64,000 nucleotides of DNA from Microbacterium sp. Clip185 (GCF_028743715.1 NZ_CP117996.1:620001-684000); one strand, 5' to 3'; counted from the first letter of the stretch, positions 1 through 9,215 are shown. Notes: generated from the sequence alone by a model not told the origin. Numbers and translations are program-made.

Positions 1-13
1 GGCGGAGTTGTGT

Positions 14-82
14 CCGAACTCCTGCGGAACCAGATGTGGGGGCCGATTCGGCGCCGGATAGGTCGAATCTGCAGGAGTTCGG
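14..82. repeat. Extragenic inverted repeat, family A, copy 1
   Basis: Perfect 12-bp arms CCGAACTCCTGC (14-25) and GCAGGAGTTCGG (71-82) enclose a GC-rich interior. The same arm sequence recurs twice at 45.5-45.7 kb, so this is one copy of an interspersed family. It lies just downstream of the stop of the kinase gene ending at 100 and could also act as a terminator hairpin. No run of T follows. Confidence 0.7.
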
Positions 83-99
83 GCTCGAGAGGGTCCGGC

Positions 100-1749
100 T
101 CAGGGGCTGCTGAGGGGGTAGGGGTGCTGCGGGATCTCCAGGGTGAAGGTGGTGCGCTCGCCGGGCTCGCTCTCGATGTGGATGTGGCCGCCGTGCGCCG
201 CGACGATGGCGCGCGCGTTGGTGAGGCCGAGGCCGAAGCCCTGGATCGCCTGCGCGCGGGCGTAGGGCGCGCGGTAGAAGCGGTCGAAGGCGCGGCGCTG
301 TTCCGAGAGGGTGAGTCCCTGGCCGGTGTTGGTGACGGCGAGCATCACGCGGCCCTTCGCGACGCCGTAGCGGAGGATGACGGCCGCATCCGCCGCGCCG
401 AACTTGATGGCGTTCGTCAGGAGCTCGGCGACCGCGATCGTGAGCTGCTCCTGGTCGGCATGCACGGGGAGCGCCTCGGGACCGGTGAGCTCGATGCGCA
501 CGTTGCGTGTCTGGGCGAGGGCGGCGACACGTTCGGATGCCGCCCGGCAGATGCGGGCGGCGTCGGTCTCGACCCAGTCGAGCACCTTGTTGCTGTCGTT
601 CGCGGCGAGCAGGTCACGGACGCGATCGAGCAGGTCGTTGGTCTTGCGGGTGACGATGTCGATGTAGCCGCGAACCTTCGTGTCGGCGGGGTCGACCGCG
701 TCGTCGATCAGGTCGAGGAAGCCCGTGATGCTCGTGATGGGGGTGCGCAGCTCGTGCGAGACCGTGCGCAGGAACTGCTCGCGCACCTCGATCGCGTCGG
801 CGAGTTCGGTGACGTCGTAGGCGACGACGACCGTTCCCAGCAGCTCGCCGTCTTCGCGGCGCACCTGGCCTGACGAGGCGATGATGGCGATCTGCGAGTC
901 GGGCGGGCCGATCCACTCGAGGTGGTCCTCGATGGCCTCGCCGCGCAGGGCTCGCGGGATGATCTGCTCGTCGTAGGGGATGCGGGTCACGCGGTCGGCG
1001 GCGAAGGCGTTCTCGCCGCTGTAGGGCGGGATGTCGAGGCGGAAGCCGGCGACGACGGTCATCTCGCGCGCGGTGGTGTTGGCCACGTCGAGCCGGCCTT
1101 CGGCGTCGAAGAAGGCGACGCCCGCGCTGACGGTGTTCAGGATGCCGAGGGCGATCGCCTCCGCATCCTTCGCGTCGCGCAGCGCTTCGGCCTGCGCGCG
1201 GGATGCTGCAGCCAGGCGCACGCCGTTGCGGCGCAGGGTGCCCGCGGCGACGAACACGATGACCGCGACGCCGATGATGAGGATCGGGAAGGAGACCACG
1301 TTGGCCCATTCGACCGCGGTGTCGGGCCAGTCGGAGGTGTAGAAGAAGCGGAACGAGGTGATGAACGCGCCCCCGAGGACGCCGGCGATCATCCCGTACC
1401 AGGGGAAGCCGTAGGCGAGCCAGAGGATCGGGAAGAGCGACAGGATCGTGACCGCGGCGACGCTGGCGCCGATCTCCGCGCGGAAGAAGGCGACGGCGAG
1501 CAGGTCGAGGGCGGCGACGGTGATCATCCAGGAGCGGTGGATGCGTTCCCACGGCACCGCGAGGGCACCGAGCGTGGCCACGACGGTGAGCACGACACCG
1601 GCGATCATCGGCCATGCGCCCCACCGGGCGGGCTCGACGAGGGTGGTCAGTGCGGCGATGTAGATGACGCCGAGTGCGAACGGAAGCTGCGCGCGGAGGA
1701 AGACGCGCAGGCGGCCCCGGGGGCTCGCCTCCATCTCGAACAACGGCAT
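100..1749 (-). CDS. Membrane PAS sensor histidine kinase
   Basis: Predicted 549-residue sensor kinase. About six hydrophobic segments fill residues 15-170. A PAS-like domain follows (about 195-315), then the HisKA H-box SHELRTP (331-337, phospho-accepting His332), and an HATPase domain with N-box LLTNAIKFG, G1 TNTGQG and G2 GFGLGLTNARAI. The chosen ATG has a good ribosome site (cgaggagcagc) directly upstream; an ATG 63 bases further out has none. A small membrane protein gene lies about 90 bp upstream on the same strand. No response regulator is adjacent, so the partner and signal are unknown. The family assignment is firm; the role is not. Confidence 0.93.
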   Translation of the reverse strand: MPLFEMEASPRGRLRVFLRAQLPFALGVIYIAALTTLVEPARWGAWPMIAGVVLTVVATLGALAVPWERIHRSWMITVAALDLLAVAFFRAEIGASVAAVTILSLFPILWLAYGFPWYGMIAGVLGGAFITSFRFFYTSDWPDTAVEWANVVSFPILIIGVAVIVFVAAGTLRRNGVRLAAASRAQAEALRDAKDAEAIALGILNTVSAGVAFFDAEGRLDVANTTAREMTVVAGFRLDIPPYSGENAFAADRVTRIPYDEQIIPRALRGEAIEDHLEWIGPPDSQIAIIASSGQVRREDGELLGTVVVAYDVTELADAIEVREQFLRTVSHELRTPITSITGFLDLIDDAVDPADTKVRGYIDIVTRKTNDLLDRVRDLLAANDSNKVLDWVETDAARICRAASERVAALAQTRNVRIELTGPEALPVHADQEQLTIAVAELLTNAIKFGAADAAVILRYGVAKGRVMLAVTNTGQGLTLSEQRRAFDRFYRAPYARAQAIQGFGLGLTNARAIVAAHGGHIHIESEPGERTTFTLEIPQHPYPLSSP

Positions 1750-1836
1750 TGCTGCTCCTCGGGTCGCCTCTTCTGAGATGACCATGCCATTGCGGAGCGC
1801 TGAGCGCCACAATCGGGCGTCCCGGCCGATCCTGCG

Positions 1837-2313
1837 CTATGTGCGCTGCGGCTTGGGATAGGCGGCGCGGAGGTAGTCCGATTGCAGGTAGTCCGAGACG
1901 CCGATCAGCAGGATGGCGAAGACGATCTGCTCGCTGATGACCCACCACGGATAGAGGCCGGGGATCGCCGCGAGCACGAGCGCGATGATCGGGAAGATGC
2001 GGCTGAACAGCTGGAGCCGACGGATGGCCCAGTACCAGCCGGCGCGCGCCCGCCACAGGAAGTAGAAGAGCGTCGCGGTGATGCCGAGGACGACGAGGCA
2101 CCGCATCCAGACGGCGAAGCCGACGTTCTGGCCGGATGCGGTGAGCCAGGCCGATGTGACGACGGTCGCGATGCCGAGCAGGAAGCAGGCGACGAGCAGG
2201 ATCGTGATCGCCCGAAAGGCGCGGGTGACGCGGGGATCGTCGGAGGGGGCGACGCGGTAGTCCGCCATGCGGCCGCCGGCGAGGCGGTCGAGTCGGAGTA
2301 GGAAGGTCTCCAT
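1837..2313 (-). CDS. Four-helix membrane protein, unknown function
   Basis: A 158-residue protein with about four hydrophobic helices after a short charged N-terminus, and a short C-terminal tail rich in Tyr, Asp and Lys/Arg. Codon use is strongly GC3 and matches its neighbours. It lies upstream of the kinase ending at 100, on the same strand, with an 87-bp gap, so the two may be co-transcribed; a sensor accessory role is possible but only inferred. An alternative ATG sits 15 codons in (MADYRV). I do not recognise the family. Confidence 0.75.
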   Translation of the reverse strand: METFLLRLDRLAGGRMADYRVAPSDDPRVTRAFRAITILLVACFLLGIATVVTSAWLTASGQNVGFAVWMRCLVVLGITATLFYFLWRARAGWYWAIRRLQLFSRIFPIIALVLAAIPGLYPWWVISEQIVFAILLIGVSDYLQSDYLRAAYPKPQRT

Positions 2314-2420
2314 ACCCTCAACCTTACGCCTTACTGAAGGTTGATGGGAGAGTGCGGGAGGTGGGTCGTCTTCCGTAACGCGGGCACTGCGGCGTCGGAG
2401 ACGGTCGCTAGGGTGCGATC

Positions 2421-3542
2421 GTGGGGGTGGACGTGGACGAGAGATATGTGCCGGGTATTCCTGCGGGTCGGGGGCGGCAGGCGCTGACTGCGGTGGCGTC
2501 GGGCGTGCTCTTTGCGCTGGCGAGCGCGATCATCGTGTTCGCGCCGGTGCTCGAAACGAGCGACCCGCACGCATCCTTCCGTGACCTGATGGCGCTCAGC
2601 CACGGGTTCCGTGAGACCGCGATCGCGACCTTGGGTTTCATCGGGAGCGGCGTTCTCGTGCTGCGCATCACGTACGCGATCGGCGACCGGCGTGACGTCG
2701 ATCGCGAGCAGTACGCCGAAGCGGATCAACGCTTCTCGACGGTCGCCCGCGTCGCAAGCGTGCTGGCCGTGTGGCACGCGACGCTGGCGCTGCCGTCGGC
2801 GCTGACCGGCTTGGATGAGATCGGCACCGCCGCGGCGATCGTCGCGATCGTGCTGCTCACGCTGCTGTTCGCTTTCGCGGTGGGGGCATCGTGGGCCCCG
2901 GGGGCGCGTCGTCAGCGAGAGGTTGCGATCGCCGAGCGGGATGAAGCTCAGCGGAGAGTCGACGCGGTGGGGGCAGCGCGTTCACGAAGCTATCCGCGGT
3001 CGATCCTGGCGGCGCTCGCGTGGATCGCCGTGACGGGGGCGCTCGTGCCCGCTGGGCTCGGGTTTCTCGCGATCCGGCTCTTCGCCGTGACGGATGCGTC
3101 GAGTGTCGGAGCGCCTGTGGATATCGGATACGCCACGGCGATCGCGGCGATTGCGGCGATCATCGGAGCAGCCAGTTGGTACGGCATCTACATCGCTCAG
3201 CTCGGGCGCTACTTGCGTACGGGCATCCTCGCCGTTCTCGCGCGGGTCGCGGGAGTTCTCTTCGCGACGGTCGGGTGGATCGCACTGGTGCTTGCGTCGG
3301 TGTCGGGCTGGGTGGAGAGCAGGTGGGACGGGTGGGTCGTGAGCGGCATCCTCTTCTTCGTTCTCGGAGCGCTGGCCGCTCTCGCGAGCCTGTGGTGGGG
3401 CGGCGACTCGCGGTCCTCACCGGTGACGGCGTTGCGACGGATGCTCGTCAGAGCGGATGTGCGGGCCATCGACCGGCTGGACGAGCGCATCCGGGCGCTC
3501 AATGAGCGCATCCACGAGAAGACGCTGATTCGCGCCACGTAG
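2421..3542 (+). CDS. Multi-pass membrane protein, unknown function
   Basis: A 373-residue protein starting at GTG. It has about seven or eight hydrophobic segments, split in the middle by a charged cytoplasmic-looking stretch (around residues 160-190), and ends in a basic/acidic helical tail of about 40 residues. Codon use is typical of the window. It diverges from the gene ending at 1837 and converges on the one ending at 3558. No motif points to transport or catalysis; family not recognised. Confidence 0.75.
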   Translation: MGVDVDERYVPGIPAGRGRQALTAVASGVLFALASAIIVFAPVLETSDPHASFRDLMALSHGFRETAIATLGFIGSGVLVLRITYAIGDRRDVDREQYAEADQRFSTVARVASVLAVWHATLALPSALTGLDEIGTAAAIVAIVLLTLLFAFAVGASWAPGARRQREVAIAERDEAQRRVDAVGAARSRSYPRSILAALAWIAVTGALVPAGLGFLAIRLFAVTDASSVGAPVDIGYATAIAAIAAIIGAASWYGIYIAQLGRYLRTGILAVLARVAGVLFATVGWIALVLASVSGWVESRWDGWVVSGILFFVLGALAALASLWWGGDSRSSPVTALRRMLVRADVRAIDRLDERIRALNERIHEKTLIRAT

Positions 3543-3557
3543 TGGCACCCGCGTCTG

Positions 3558-4598
3558 TCAGAGCGCGTCGAGGATCATCGACACGAGTCCGAGCGCGATG
3601 AACGCGGCCGGCACGATCGTGGAGGCGACCGCTCCCCAGGAGGGGCGGGCGCGCAGGCGGCGACCGGGGGTGGCGATGGCGGTGTGGGCGTCGGCGTGGT
3701 CGTCGTGGTACAGCTCGGTGCGGGAGCGCATCTTGCGTCCGACGAGGTCGATGAGTGAGATGAGCCGGGTGAAGCCGCGCGGCGTGGACAGGCGCCAGGG
3801 GCGACCGCTGTAGAGCACGAGCCATCCGTCGAGGAGCTCTGCTTCGCAGTCGGATGCGAGGTCGATCATGAGCGCCATGAGGTCGGGCGTGAAGATGTAG
3901 AGCGCGTCGGTTTCGTAGCCGCGGGGGCAGTAGAGGGTGAAGGTGCGGTCGAAGTCCCCCTCGAGGCTCAGCTTCTGTTGGCTGCGGAAGCGTCGACCGG
4001 TGGTCTGCAGGACGCGGGCGCGGCGGTTCTCGAGCACGATGTGCGGAGTCTGCCGGTCGAGGGCGATGGCGGCGATGCCGTGGCGACGGCGGGTGCCCGC
4101 GACCTGCGGTGCGAGGGTCGCTGCCGTGAAGCGGGGGAGGTCGTTGTCGGGCGGGCCGCCGCTGAGAACGTCGGTCGTGACGACGAAGGCGTTCGCGCCG
4201 GCCATGACCGAGCCGGGCAGCCGCGGGCCGATCGGTCCACGGTCGCTGTAGGTGAGATGGTTCGCTTCGGCGGTGCGGAAGATACGGGCCGGGCGCGCGG
4301 CGTTGCGCCAGATGATGGAGCCGAGCATGAGTGCGTACAGGCCGGTGAAGACGAGGAAGCCGCCGTAGACGGCGTCGGACAGGGCAGAGTCGAGTCCGAA
4401 GGCCGGCATCATGACCTTCAGGAAGATCGCCTCGGCGGCGAGGAACACCGCGATCGTGATGGCGACGGACCACCAGCGACGCCCGACGGGCACTCTCGTG
4501 CGACGGTAGAACTCGTTCACCTCGCGCAGCGAGACCGGCCCCGTCAGCCCTGTGAGATTGAGTGCCGCTGCGGTCTGCGGGAGGCGGCGCGAGGGCAT
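3558..4598 (-). CDS. Membrane protein with two N-terminal helices and one C-terminal helix
   Basis: A 346-residue protein. Two hydrophobic helices (about residues 42-62 and 78-98) precede a soluble domain of some 210 residues, and a last helix closes the protein (about 323-343). The soluble part includes a segment like ...TLYCPRGYETDALYIFTPDLMALMI, which loosely resembles DUF3137-type proteins where a domain spreads between membrane anchors; I treat that as a hint only. It stands alone, convergent with the gene ending at 3542. Function unknown. Confidence 0.75.
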   Translation of the reverse strand: MPSRRLPQTAAALNLTGLTGPVSLREVNEFYRRTRVPVGRRWWSVAITIAVFLAAEAIFLKVMMPAFGLDSALSDAVYGGFLVFTGLYALMLGSIIWRNAARPARIFRTAEANHLTYSDRGPIGPRLPGSVMAGANAFVVTTDVLSGGPPDNDLPRFTAATLAPQVAGTRRRHGIAAIALDRQTPHIVLENRRARVLQTTGRRFRSQQKLSLEGDFDRTFTLYCPRGYETDALYIFTPDLMALMIDLASDCEAELLDGWLVLYSGRPWRLSTPRGFTRLISLIDLVGRKMRSRTELYHDDHADAHTAIATPGRRLRARPSWGAVASTIVPAAFIALGLVSMILDAL

Positions 4599-4628
4599 GC
4601 TGTCAGTTTATGGATGCGGGTGCGCCGG

Positions 4629-4802
4629 TCAGATCCGCGCGAGCAGCCCGAGGAACTCGTCGGCCATCGCGACGTGTCTCGTGAGTCTCTCGCGACGTTC
4701 GGACGCTTCCTGCTGGATCTGCTCGAGGCGTTGGCGCAGGTGACCCGGGTGGCGGATGAGGGCGCCACTCGCGTCGAGCAATGACCTGGCCACGCACTTC
4801 AC
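4629..4802 (-). pseudogene. Short helical ORF, probable gene remnant
   Basis: A 57-codon frame starting at GTG (a TTG start at 4781 is an alternative), with GC-rich third positions typical of real genes here. The product is one amphipathic, highly charged helix (PGHLRQRLEQIQQEASERRE) ending LGLLARI. It overlaps head-on the start of the SulP remnant on the other strand, a place where two intact genes would not be expected. I read it as the surviving end of an older gene at a deletion junction; a real small protein is also possible. Confidence 0.35.
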
Positions 4803-4998
4803 CTACGAGGACGACCCGGATCGTGTGGTGGTGGAGATGAGCCGTTCACACCTGTGGGACGCATCCACGGTTGCCGCTCTGGATGCGATCGTGACGACGT
4901 ATGGTCGGCTCGGAAAGACCGTCGAGATCGAGGGGCTGAACGCGACGGCTTCGGCTTTCCACGGCCGGCTCACGGGGACGCTCGACCGTGGGCACTGA
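4756..4998 (+). pseudogene. SulP anion transporter remnant (C-terminal STAS domain only)
   Basis: Eighty codons matching the very end of SulP-family transporters: an ASSNDL...F.Y..DPD lead-in, then SHLWDASTVAALDAI and a GKTVEIEGLNA helix-strand, the hallmark of the SulP STAS domain. Full SulP proteins carry a transmembrane domain of over 400 residues before this, and none is present upstream in any frame. Only the last ~75 residues survive, abutting the gene ending at 4999 by one base. Whether the stub is expressed as a free STAS domain is unknown; no convincing ribosome site precedes it. The family match is strong; calling it a pseudogene is inference. Confidence 0.75.
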
Positions 4999-6435
4999 TC
5001 AGGCAGAGTTCTCCCACGGAGGGGGATCGACGTCGTCTCGCGTTCGTCGGTCGTGATGATCGGGGGAGCTTCGATCCGTCTCGGGGGCGGAGCTCGGCGG
5101 CTCGGGTTCGTCGGTGAAGAACACGACGGGCGGCGACGCATGGTCGGTGTAGGTGTGTCCGAGCGGTGAGGTCCACGAGACCTGGCCGTCATCGAGCAGC
5201 GAGACTCTCCACCCCGTGAACTGCTTCATGGAGTGGTGGCGCTGGCAGAGTGCCTGCAGGTTGCCGGCGGCGGTGGGGCCGCCCTGCGCCCAGTCGACGA
5301 CGTGGTCGATCTCGCATCGGACGGCGGGGGTCGTGCAGCCGGGGAACCGGCAGTGCTGGTCTCGTGCCTGCACCCACCTGCGTAGGTCGGTCGGGGCGAG
5401 GCGCCGATCGCTCGTGAGCACCCGGCCGTCAGCGGGGTCGGTGAGGATGCGTCGCCATTCGACGTTGCCGCCGGCGAGGCGTCTCGCGGTGTCGGCGTCG
5501 ATGGGGGAGCGCCCGGCGAGATCCGCGGCACCCTCGTCGGCGCCCAGAAGGGAGAGCGCGGGCACGACGACCTGGATCTGGGCGCGAATCGCGCCGAGTG
5601 TGCCCGGCCCGTCGCCGGGGAGTGCCGCATCCGCTCCGGGGTTGCCGGTGAGAAGCAGGTCGGCCATGAGGTCGGCTCGCAGCTGGTCTGTGGTTCGCGT
5701 GTCGGATGCGAGGGTGGCGTCGGCGGTGTCGGGCTCGCGGCCTGAGAGGCGCGCTTCGCGCACCCGTGCTGCCGCCTGCGCGCGGAGGTCGAGCAGAGCG
5801 CGGGCCATGCGGGTGGCGCGATCGTAGGCGCCCTCGACGAGCACGGTGGGTGCGTCGATGCCGAGATGGCTCATTCCGTCGCCGAGGGCGGAGACCGAGA
5901 CCCCACGCCTCTCGCGCGCGTCGAGGTGACGCTCGGTGAACGACCGAGGATGCAGGCGCTGCGCCAGCATCTCGATGGCGCGCTTCGCCCGCCCGGGCGT
6001 TTGCGCCTCGCACTGGGCGAGCGCGTGCGTCTCGAAGACGGCGCGGGTCTCGGCCGGCAGGATTGCTCCGGCGTCGGTGATGACGCGGACATGACCCATA
6101 TGGATGCGGCCCGACTCGAGCGCGGCGAGGGTGCGCGGGTAGTCGGAGGTGAGCTCGGCGGCCGCATCCATGCGTCGCTGCACCGCGCGGTCGGAGAGGT
6201 GCAGCGCGGCGCCGATCTCGGACGAGACCGCGCGCTCGGCCATGTCGCGGGCGCGCACCTGCGCGGGTGAGGAGGCGGCGACGTCGCGAGCCAACTCGCG
6301 CGCAGCGGCGAGCGCACGCGCCATGCCGGCTTGGGCTGCTGCGAGTGCCGCATCGGCCGATTGGACGGCGTGGACGATCTCGGCGAAGCGCGCATTGTGT
6401 GCGTCGCTGAAGCCGATCACCTCGTCGCGTGCCAT
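4999..6435 (-). CDS. DUF222 / HNH endonuclease domain protein (13E12 type)
   Basis: A 478-residue protein of the actinobacterial DUF222-HNH family. The long N-terminal helical DUF222 domain (RDMAERAVSSEIGAALHLSD, then ...SGRIHMGHVRVITD) covers roughly residues 30-340. The C-terminal HNH site is seen as RDQHCRFPGC...CEIDHVVDWAQGG...NLQALCQRHHSMK, with zinc-ligand Cys pairs and the DH...N...H pattern. Start chosen at 6435 because AGGGA lies 8 nt upstream; ATG 6444 is possible. These genes are multicopy in actinobacteria and sometimes linked to phage or repeat biology, but their role is unsettled. A Pro/Asp-rich tail follows the HNH domain. Confidence 0.9.
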   Translation of the reverse strand: MARDEVIGFSDAHNARFAEIVHAVQSADAALAAAQAGMARALAAARELARDVAASSPAQVRARDMAERAVSSEIGAALHLSDRAVQRRMDAAAELTSDYPRTLAALESGRIHMGHVRVITDAGAILPAETRAVFETHALAQCEAQTPGRAKRAIEMLAQRLHPRSFTERHLDARERRGVSVSALGDGMSHLGIDAPTVLVEGAYDRATRMARALLDLRAQAAARVREARLSGREPDTADATLASDTRTTDQLRADLMADLLLTGNPGADAALPGDGPGTLGAIRAQIQVVVPALSLLGADEGAADLAGRSPIDADTARRLAGGNVEWRRILTDPADGRVLTSDRRLAPTDLRRWVQARDQHCRFPGCTTPAVRCEIDHVVDWAQGGPTAAGNLQALCQRHHSMKQFTGWRVSLLDDGQVSWTSPLGHTYTDHASPPVVFFTDEPEPPSSAPETDRSSPDHHDRRTRDDVDPPPWENSA

Positions 6436-6694
6436 GAGTGCCATCCCTGGTTCGGACGCGCTCGCGCGCGACCTGTGATGCCGGGGCACTCGGCGGGAAC
6501 AACAGCCGAAGACCAGGTGATCTTCGACCTGCTGAGAGTCTGCCACCGACCTCAGACATCGAGTGGGGTGGCGCCTTCTCCTGTCGGAAGCCGCTGCTTT
6601 CGACGTGAAACGAGCATCGCACGCACCTCGGACATCCGACACGGGAGGGGCACGGCGGTCGTCGGAGCACCCGGTGGTGGGGTGGCCGCGTGGA

Positions 6695-6708
6695 TAGAGT
6701 GGATCGGT
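6695..6708 (+). promoter_or_regulatory. Candidate -10 box for a leaderless lipoprotein gene
   Basis: TAGAGT at 6695-6700 ends 8 nt before the GTG at 6709. That spacing would put the transcript start at or next to the start codon. No ribosome site precedes the GTG, in keeping with a leaderless transcript. Confidence 0.45.
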
Positions 6709-7728
6709 GTGAGGCGACGGCGCAGGGCGGCAGCGATGAGCGAGCGAGTGCTCGCAGTCGGGGCGGCTCTCGCGCTTACGGCGATGCTGGTGTCCGGTTG
6801 CACGGGAGACGGCGAGGCGGGAGCGTTCGCGGCGGAGTTCGCTGACGATCCGGCGGTGGCTTCGGTGGAGCTTACGAGTCACGACAATCAGCCGTTCACC
6901 GGAGGGGTGAGCGGCCAGGTGGTGGCGCGCGAGGGGCTGGCCGATCATGAGGTGTCGGCGCTCGCTGACCGGCTGAGCTCGTACACGCGGGAGAACGGCG
7001 AGCGGATGCGGGGGCTGGTCTCGCTGCTCGCGGACGATGTCGAGCTGATCGTCACCGGACATCTCGAGACGGATGCGGCGGCCGTGGGGACGGCGCTCGC
7101 CCTCCGCGCCGACGAGCGCGTGGTGTCGGGGGAGATCGCCGAGTCGTTCATCTCACTCGTAGGCGTCGATGTGAGCGCGGCGATCGAACTGATCCGCGAT
7201 CTTCCCGAGCTCGTGGTGGCCGCTCCGCCGGAGGCGCGTGCCGAGCTGTTCGTTCGCACCGAGGACCGCGTCGTGGATGTCGGGGATGCGCCGGCACGGG
7301 TCGCGGGCGCACTGGCCGCGTGGGACGCCCTGGCCGCCGAGGTTCCGATGACGGGGATGAGGCTGCGCGAGGATGCGTTGGTGATGACGCTGGCGCAGGA
7401 AGCGGACTACCCGCGCGCCGCTGACCGTGCAGCTGTGCTCCACGGTGATGCCGAGCCGCGGCTGGCGTTCGCGAGCGACCTCATTCGACTCGGCGAGACG
7501 GACGGCGTCCATGCCCGTGACCTCGTCGCGAGGCTCGATGCGTCGCAGCTGGAGCACATCGCCTATGTCTGGGAATCGGGCACGCGGCTTCAGATCGCGG
7601 TGACGTCGAAGCCTCACCTGGATGCGGTCGCCGGCTCCGTCACCTCAGCGCTGCCCGAGGGGACGACCGAAGCGTGGGTCGTGGTCGACGGCGACCCCGA
7701 TTCGCGGGTCAACCTCGTCGTGCCGTAG
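6709..7728 (+). CDS. Secreted lipoprotein, unknown function
   Basis: A 339-residue protein. A run of arginines at the N-terminus, a hydrophobic stretch and the lipobox VSGC (Cys at about residue 31) mark a lipoprotein signal. The mature part is acidic and soluble, with repeated alpha/beta stretches such as SVELTSHDNQPFTGGVSGQVVA and EDALVMTLAQEADYPRA, suggesting a duplicated fold. Start GTG is chosen over ATG 6736 because of the -10 box at leaderless spacing and because it supplies the positive N-region; the ATG would still give a lipobox. Convergent with the gene ending at 7735. Family not recognised. Confidence 0.82.
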   Translation: MRRRRRAAAMSERVLAVGAALALTAMLVSGCTGDGEAGAFAAEFADDPAVASVELTSHDNQPFTGGVSGQVVAREGLADHEVSALADRLSSYTRENGERMRGLVSLLADDVELIVTGHLETDAAAVGTALALRADERVVSGEIAESFISLVGVDVSAAIELIRDLPELVVAAPPEARAELFVRTEDRVVDVGDAPARVAGALAAWDALAAEVPMTGMRLREDALVMTLAQEADYPRAADRAAVLHGDAEPRLAFASDLIRLGETDGVHARDLVARLDASQLEHIAYVWESGTRLQIAVTSKPHLDAVAGSVTSALPEGTTEAWVVVDGDPDSRVNLVVP

Positions 7729-7734
7729 GGGCAG

Positions 7735-8346
7735 TCACTCGTCGTCGCTCGTGCAGGAGGTTGCGGCGGCTTTCACGAATGCGGTCGTCTGATACGCGAA
7801 CTGATACATCCAGTCGCCCGGTGTGAGGTGGTCGTCCACACCGATGACTTCGACCTGGACGTCTGGTGAGCACCTCGCGAAGATGTAGCGTGTCCGTGCC
7901 ACATGGGGAGTAAAGGTGACGACTGCGACCTTTTGCACCTCGTGGGTGCGGGCGTAGTCGTTGAGCATGAGAGCTTCGCCCTTCGTCGTGAACGGCGTCG
8001 GCGACTCACAAGTGACGCCTTTCTCGGCGCAGACGGCCATCTTGGATGCCATGAACGCGCCGCCACTTTCGGGCGGGGGGACGGAAACGAGAAGAGCACG
8101 GTGAGAATCCGAGTTCAACATAAGCCGCGCCTCGTCCATGCGCGCCGGCGTCGGTGGGCCGATCACATAGACGAGATCCGCTCCGGTCTCGTCGCCCTGC
8201 GGCGGGTAGACGAAGACCGCAGTCAGCACCACGATCAGCGTGAGCGACATCATGGTGGCGCCCATCGTCCAACGTAGTGAGCGGCGACGGTCATTCGCTG
8301 TCGGCCTTCTCGGCCGGGACCGGTCGGCGAGCGAGTTCGGCGTCAT
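7735..8346 (-). CDS. DUF218 (YdcF/SanA-like) family protein, membrane anchored
   Basis: A 203-residue protein: a basic cytoplasmic N-terminus, one membrane helix (about residues 28-50), then an exported domain. That domain has the DUF218 plan: a strand reaching a polar site (DLVYVIGPP), a middle motif TKGEALMLNDYA, and VAVVTFTPHVARTRYIF, equivalent to the usual VTS..H..RA..... segment. Members are tied to cell-envelope biology, but the substrate is generally unknown. Bases are less GC-rich here than in the neighbours. Confidence 0.7.
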   Translation of the reverse strand: MTPNSLADRSRPRRPTANDRRRSLRWTMGATMMSLTLIVVLTAVFVYPPQGDETGADLVYVIGPPTPARMDEARLMLNSDSHRALLVSVPPPESGGAFMASKMAVCAEKGVTCESPTPFTTKGEALMLNDYARTHEVQKVAVVTFTPHVARTRYIFARCSPDVQVEVIGVDDHLTPGDWMYQFAYQTTAFVKAAATSCTSDDE

Positions 8347-8444
8347 AGCGGCGACCTTACGAGCAGCACGTGAACGAGCCGTTTCGTTACATGACGGCCT
8401 GGGGCCGTCACCGATTTGTAACCGGCATCGGCTTGGCTGATGTC

Positions 8445-9212
8445 ATGACTCAGCCGCCGAAGCTCGTTGCGTTCGATCTGGACGACACCCTCGCGCCGTC
8501 CAAGAGCGCGGTCGACCCGCGGATCGCGAACCTGCTGCTCGAGCTCGCCTCCCGCGTCGAGGTCGCGATCATCTCCGGCGGCCAGCTCGCCCAGTTCCGC
8601 GCGCAGGTCGTCGAGCAGCTGCCCGAAACAACCGACGACATCCTCGACCGCATGCACCTGCTGCCCACCTGCGGCACCCAGTACTACCGCCTCACCCCCG
8701 CTGGCATCACCACCGTCTACGCGCACAGCCTCACCGACGACGAGAAGACCCGTGCCCTGACCGCGGTCGAAGAGGAAGCCAAGCGCCTGGGACTGTGGGC
8801 AGAGCAGACCTGGGGCCCGATCCTCGAAGACCGCGGCTCGCAGATCACCTTCTCCGCCCTCGGCCAATCCGCACCCCTCGACGCGAAGACCGCGTGGGAC
8901 CCCACCGGCGAGAAGAAGAACACCCTCCGCGAAGCCGTCGCCGCCCGCATCCCCGACCTCGAAGTCCGCTCCGGCGGATCCACCAGCGTCGACATCACCC
9001 ACCGCGGCATCGACAAGGCCTACGGCATGCAACGCCTCGCCGAACACACCGGCATCAGCCTCGACGACATGCTCTTCATCGGCGACCGACTCGACCCCGA
9101 CGGCAACGACTACCCCGTCCTCGCCCTCGGCGTCACCTGCCACGCCGTCCACGGATGGCAAGACACCGCCGACTACCTCGACACCCTCATCCCCACCCTC
9201 CCCACCCGCTGA
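8445..9212 (+). CDS. HAD-IIB hydrolase, phosphomannomutase-like
   Basis: A 255-residue haloacid dehalogenase-type phosphatase. Motif I is FDLDDTL (nucleophile Asp and acid Asp), motif II is the Ser in IISGG, and the metal-binding motif is GDRLDPDGNDYP near the C-terminus. The cap and the YYRL.......T region resemble eukaryotic-type phosphomannomutase/HAD-IIB proteins, so a sugar phosphate substrate fits; a link to the GDP-mannose pathway further along is inference. Start is the ATG just before TQPPKLVAFDLDD; an upstream frame-open extension looks non-coding. Confidence 0.88.
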   Translation: MTQPPKLVAFDLDDTLAPSKSAVDPRIANLLLELASRVEVAIISGGQLAQFRAQVVEQLPETTDDILDRMHLLPTCGTQYYRLTPAGITTVYAHSLTDDEKTRALTAVEEEAKRLGLWAEQTWGPILEDRGSQITFSALGQSAPLDAKTAWDPTGEKKNTLREAVAARIPDLEVRSGGSTSVDITHRGIDKAYGMQRLAEHTGISLDDMLFIGDRLDPDGNDYPVLALGVTCHAVHGWQDTADYLDTLIPTLPTR

Positions 9213-9215
9213 ACG

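Noticed and set aside
614..2101. 495-codon frame overlapping the first kinase gene
   Set aside because: Arg/Pro/His-rich product without domains, on the same strand in another frame; the kinase frame is clearly the coding one.
4999..6435. HNH gene as part of a restriction or intron element
   Set aside because: It has the DUF222 arrangement common to chromosomal actinobacterial families, with no methylase, integrase or intron boundary nearby.
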